A stretch of 7,922 bases of DNA from Nocardioidaceae bacterium (GTDB taxonomy: Bacteria > Actinomycetota > Actinomycetes > Propionibacteriales > Nocardioidaceae), in NCBI GenBank assembly GCA_025966335.1, contig JAICRS010000135.1, positions 1 through 7,922 on the forward strand. The letters run 5' to 3'. Under the pieces are notes generated by a model. It was given only the letters and a program-made list of their open reading frames with translations, made no database searches and was not told where the DNA came from. Positions within the stretch are counted from its first letter, which is position 1. Each line of letters begins with the position of its first letter. A program made the position numbers and the translations under genes. Positions 7,467 to 7,922 of the stretch are shown piece by piece.

Positions 7467-7922
7467 ATGTGCCTGGGCATCCCCGGACGGATCGTCGAGA
7501 TCGTCGACGGTTACGCCGACCAGCTCGCGCTGGTCGACGTCGAGGGCGCCCAGCGCCGGGTGAACATCGGGATGCTCGAGACTCCGCCCGCGGCCGGCGA
7601 CTGGATCCTGATCCACATGGGCTTCGCGATGGAGGTGATCGACGAGGCCAAGGCGGGCGCGGCGATGTCCGGTCTGGAGATGATGGGCCGGGCACGCGCG
7701 ACCCGGATCCGCCGCCGGTTCGAGGTGTTCGGCGTCGTCCAGGGCGTCGGGTTCCGGCCGTTCGTCTACGTCACCGCCACGGACCTCGGGCTGGCCGGCA
7801 CGGTCGCGAACACCGTCGCTGGAGTGGTCGCCGAGGTCGAGGGTGACCCCGACGCGGTCGCCGAGCTCGCCCGCCGCCTCCGCGAGGACCCTCCCCCGCT
7901 CGCCGTGGTCGAAGGGATCGCC
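7467..7922 (+). CDS. HypC-HypF fusion protein (5' part; runs off the window)
   Basis: 152 residues are visible with no stop to the window edge. Residues 1-~73 are a HypC domain: MCLGIPGR with the essential Cys2, and WILIHMGFAMEVID with conserved His50. HypC carries the Fe(CN)2CO unit between HypD and the large subunit. A short basic linker (~74-84) leads into the start of HypF: the acylphosphatase domain with EVFGVVQGVGFRPF (Arg97) and the GTVANTVAGV segment (Asn115). HypF converts carbamoyl phosphate for cyanide-ligand synthesis with HypE. I read the frame codon by codon from 7620 to 7775 and found no stop between the two domains. In most bacteria these are separate genes. In-frame ATGs at 7680 and 7683 could start a separate HypF, but GGAG abuts them with no proper spacing. 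The remaining HypF domains lie beyond the window. Confidence 0.9.
   Translation, partial: MCLGIPGRIVEIVDGYADQLALVDVEGAQRRVNIGMLETPPAAGDWILIHMGFAMEVIDEAKAGAAMSGLEMMGRARATRIRRRFEVFGVVQGVGFRPFVYVTATDLGLAGTVANTVAGVVAEVEGDPDAVAELARRLREDPPPLAVVEGIA

Noticed and set aside
6478..7695. 405-residue minus-strand open frame crossing the acidic genes, the protease and hypC
   Set aside because: It is Arg/Pro/Ser-rich shadow text spanning three plus-strand genes, two of them with clear family motifs.
7680..7720. Separate hypF start at the ATG pair 7680/7683
   Set aside because: GGAG directly abuts the ATG with no spacing, and the frame is continuous with HypC, so read-through as a fusion is simpler; an internal start cannot be fully excluded.

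Overview
The window is a single-strand (+) gene cluster from a very GC-rich actinobacterium. It encodes an oxygen-tolerant, soluble uptake [NiFe]-hydrogenase of the high-affinity 'Hhy' type (group 1h, also called actinobacterial group 5), with its accessory and maturation genes. The assignment rests on the large-subunit motifs RICGICG and DPCLPCGVH, the small-subunit Fe-S ligand pattern, and a following set of genes typical of actinobacterial hhy loci. GC-ending codons dominate, and long antisense open frames are a by-product of that bias. I cannot name the genus; Propionibacteriales/Pseudonocardiales/Streptomyces-like lineages would all fit.

Layout. Positions 1-627 hold the 3' part of the small subunit hhyS, and 668-2461 the complete large subunit hhyL. 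From 2468 to 6336 come five tightly packed genes, the last four joined to their predecessors by 4-base start/stop overlaps. They encode a two-domain NifU/Rieske-like Fe-S protein (HhyE-like), a Cys-rich DUF5947-like protein, a DUF6084-like protein, a 498-residue protein of unknown function, and a 39-residue single-pass membrane peptide (DUF6893-like). Two small, acidic, probably disordered proteins follow (6368-6941). Then come a hydrogenase maturation endopeptidase (6943-7464) and, running off the right edge, an open frame that joins a HypC domain to a HypF domain without an intervening stop (from 7467).

Working together: HhyS and HhyL form the H2-oxidising heterodimer. HypF makes the carbamoyl-derived CN ligands and HypC carries the Fe(CN)2CO unit. 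The endopeptidase trims the 22-residue tail of HhyL after Ni insertion. The NifU/Rieske-like protein is the best candidate to carry electrons from HhyS towards the respiratory chain. The conserved unknowns and the small membrane peptide may assemble the enzyme or tether it to the membrane (inference).

Most notable: (1) a 58-base palindromic element, with two perfect 18-base arms and a cluster of rare codons, lies in frame inside the 498-residue protein and looks like an inserted repeat; (2) the HypC-HypF fusion; (3) a Rieske-like domain whose His ligands appear replaced by Cys; (4) a pair of acidic disordered proteins of unknown role. No promoter or terminator is visible; the operon starts before and ends after this window. 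No stretch longer than about 50 bases lacks a gene.
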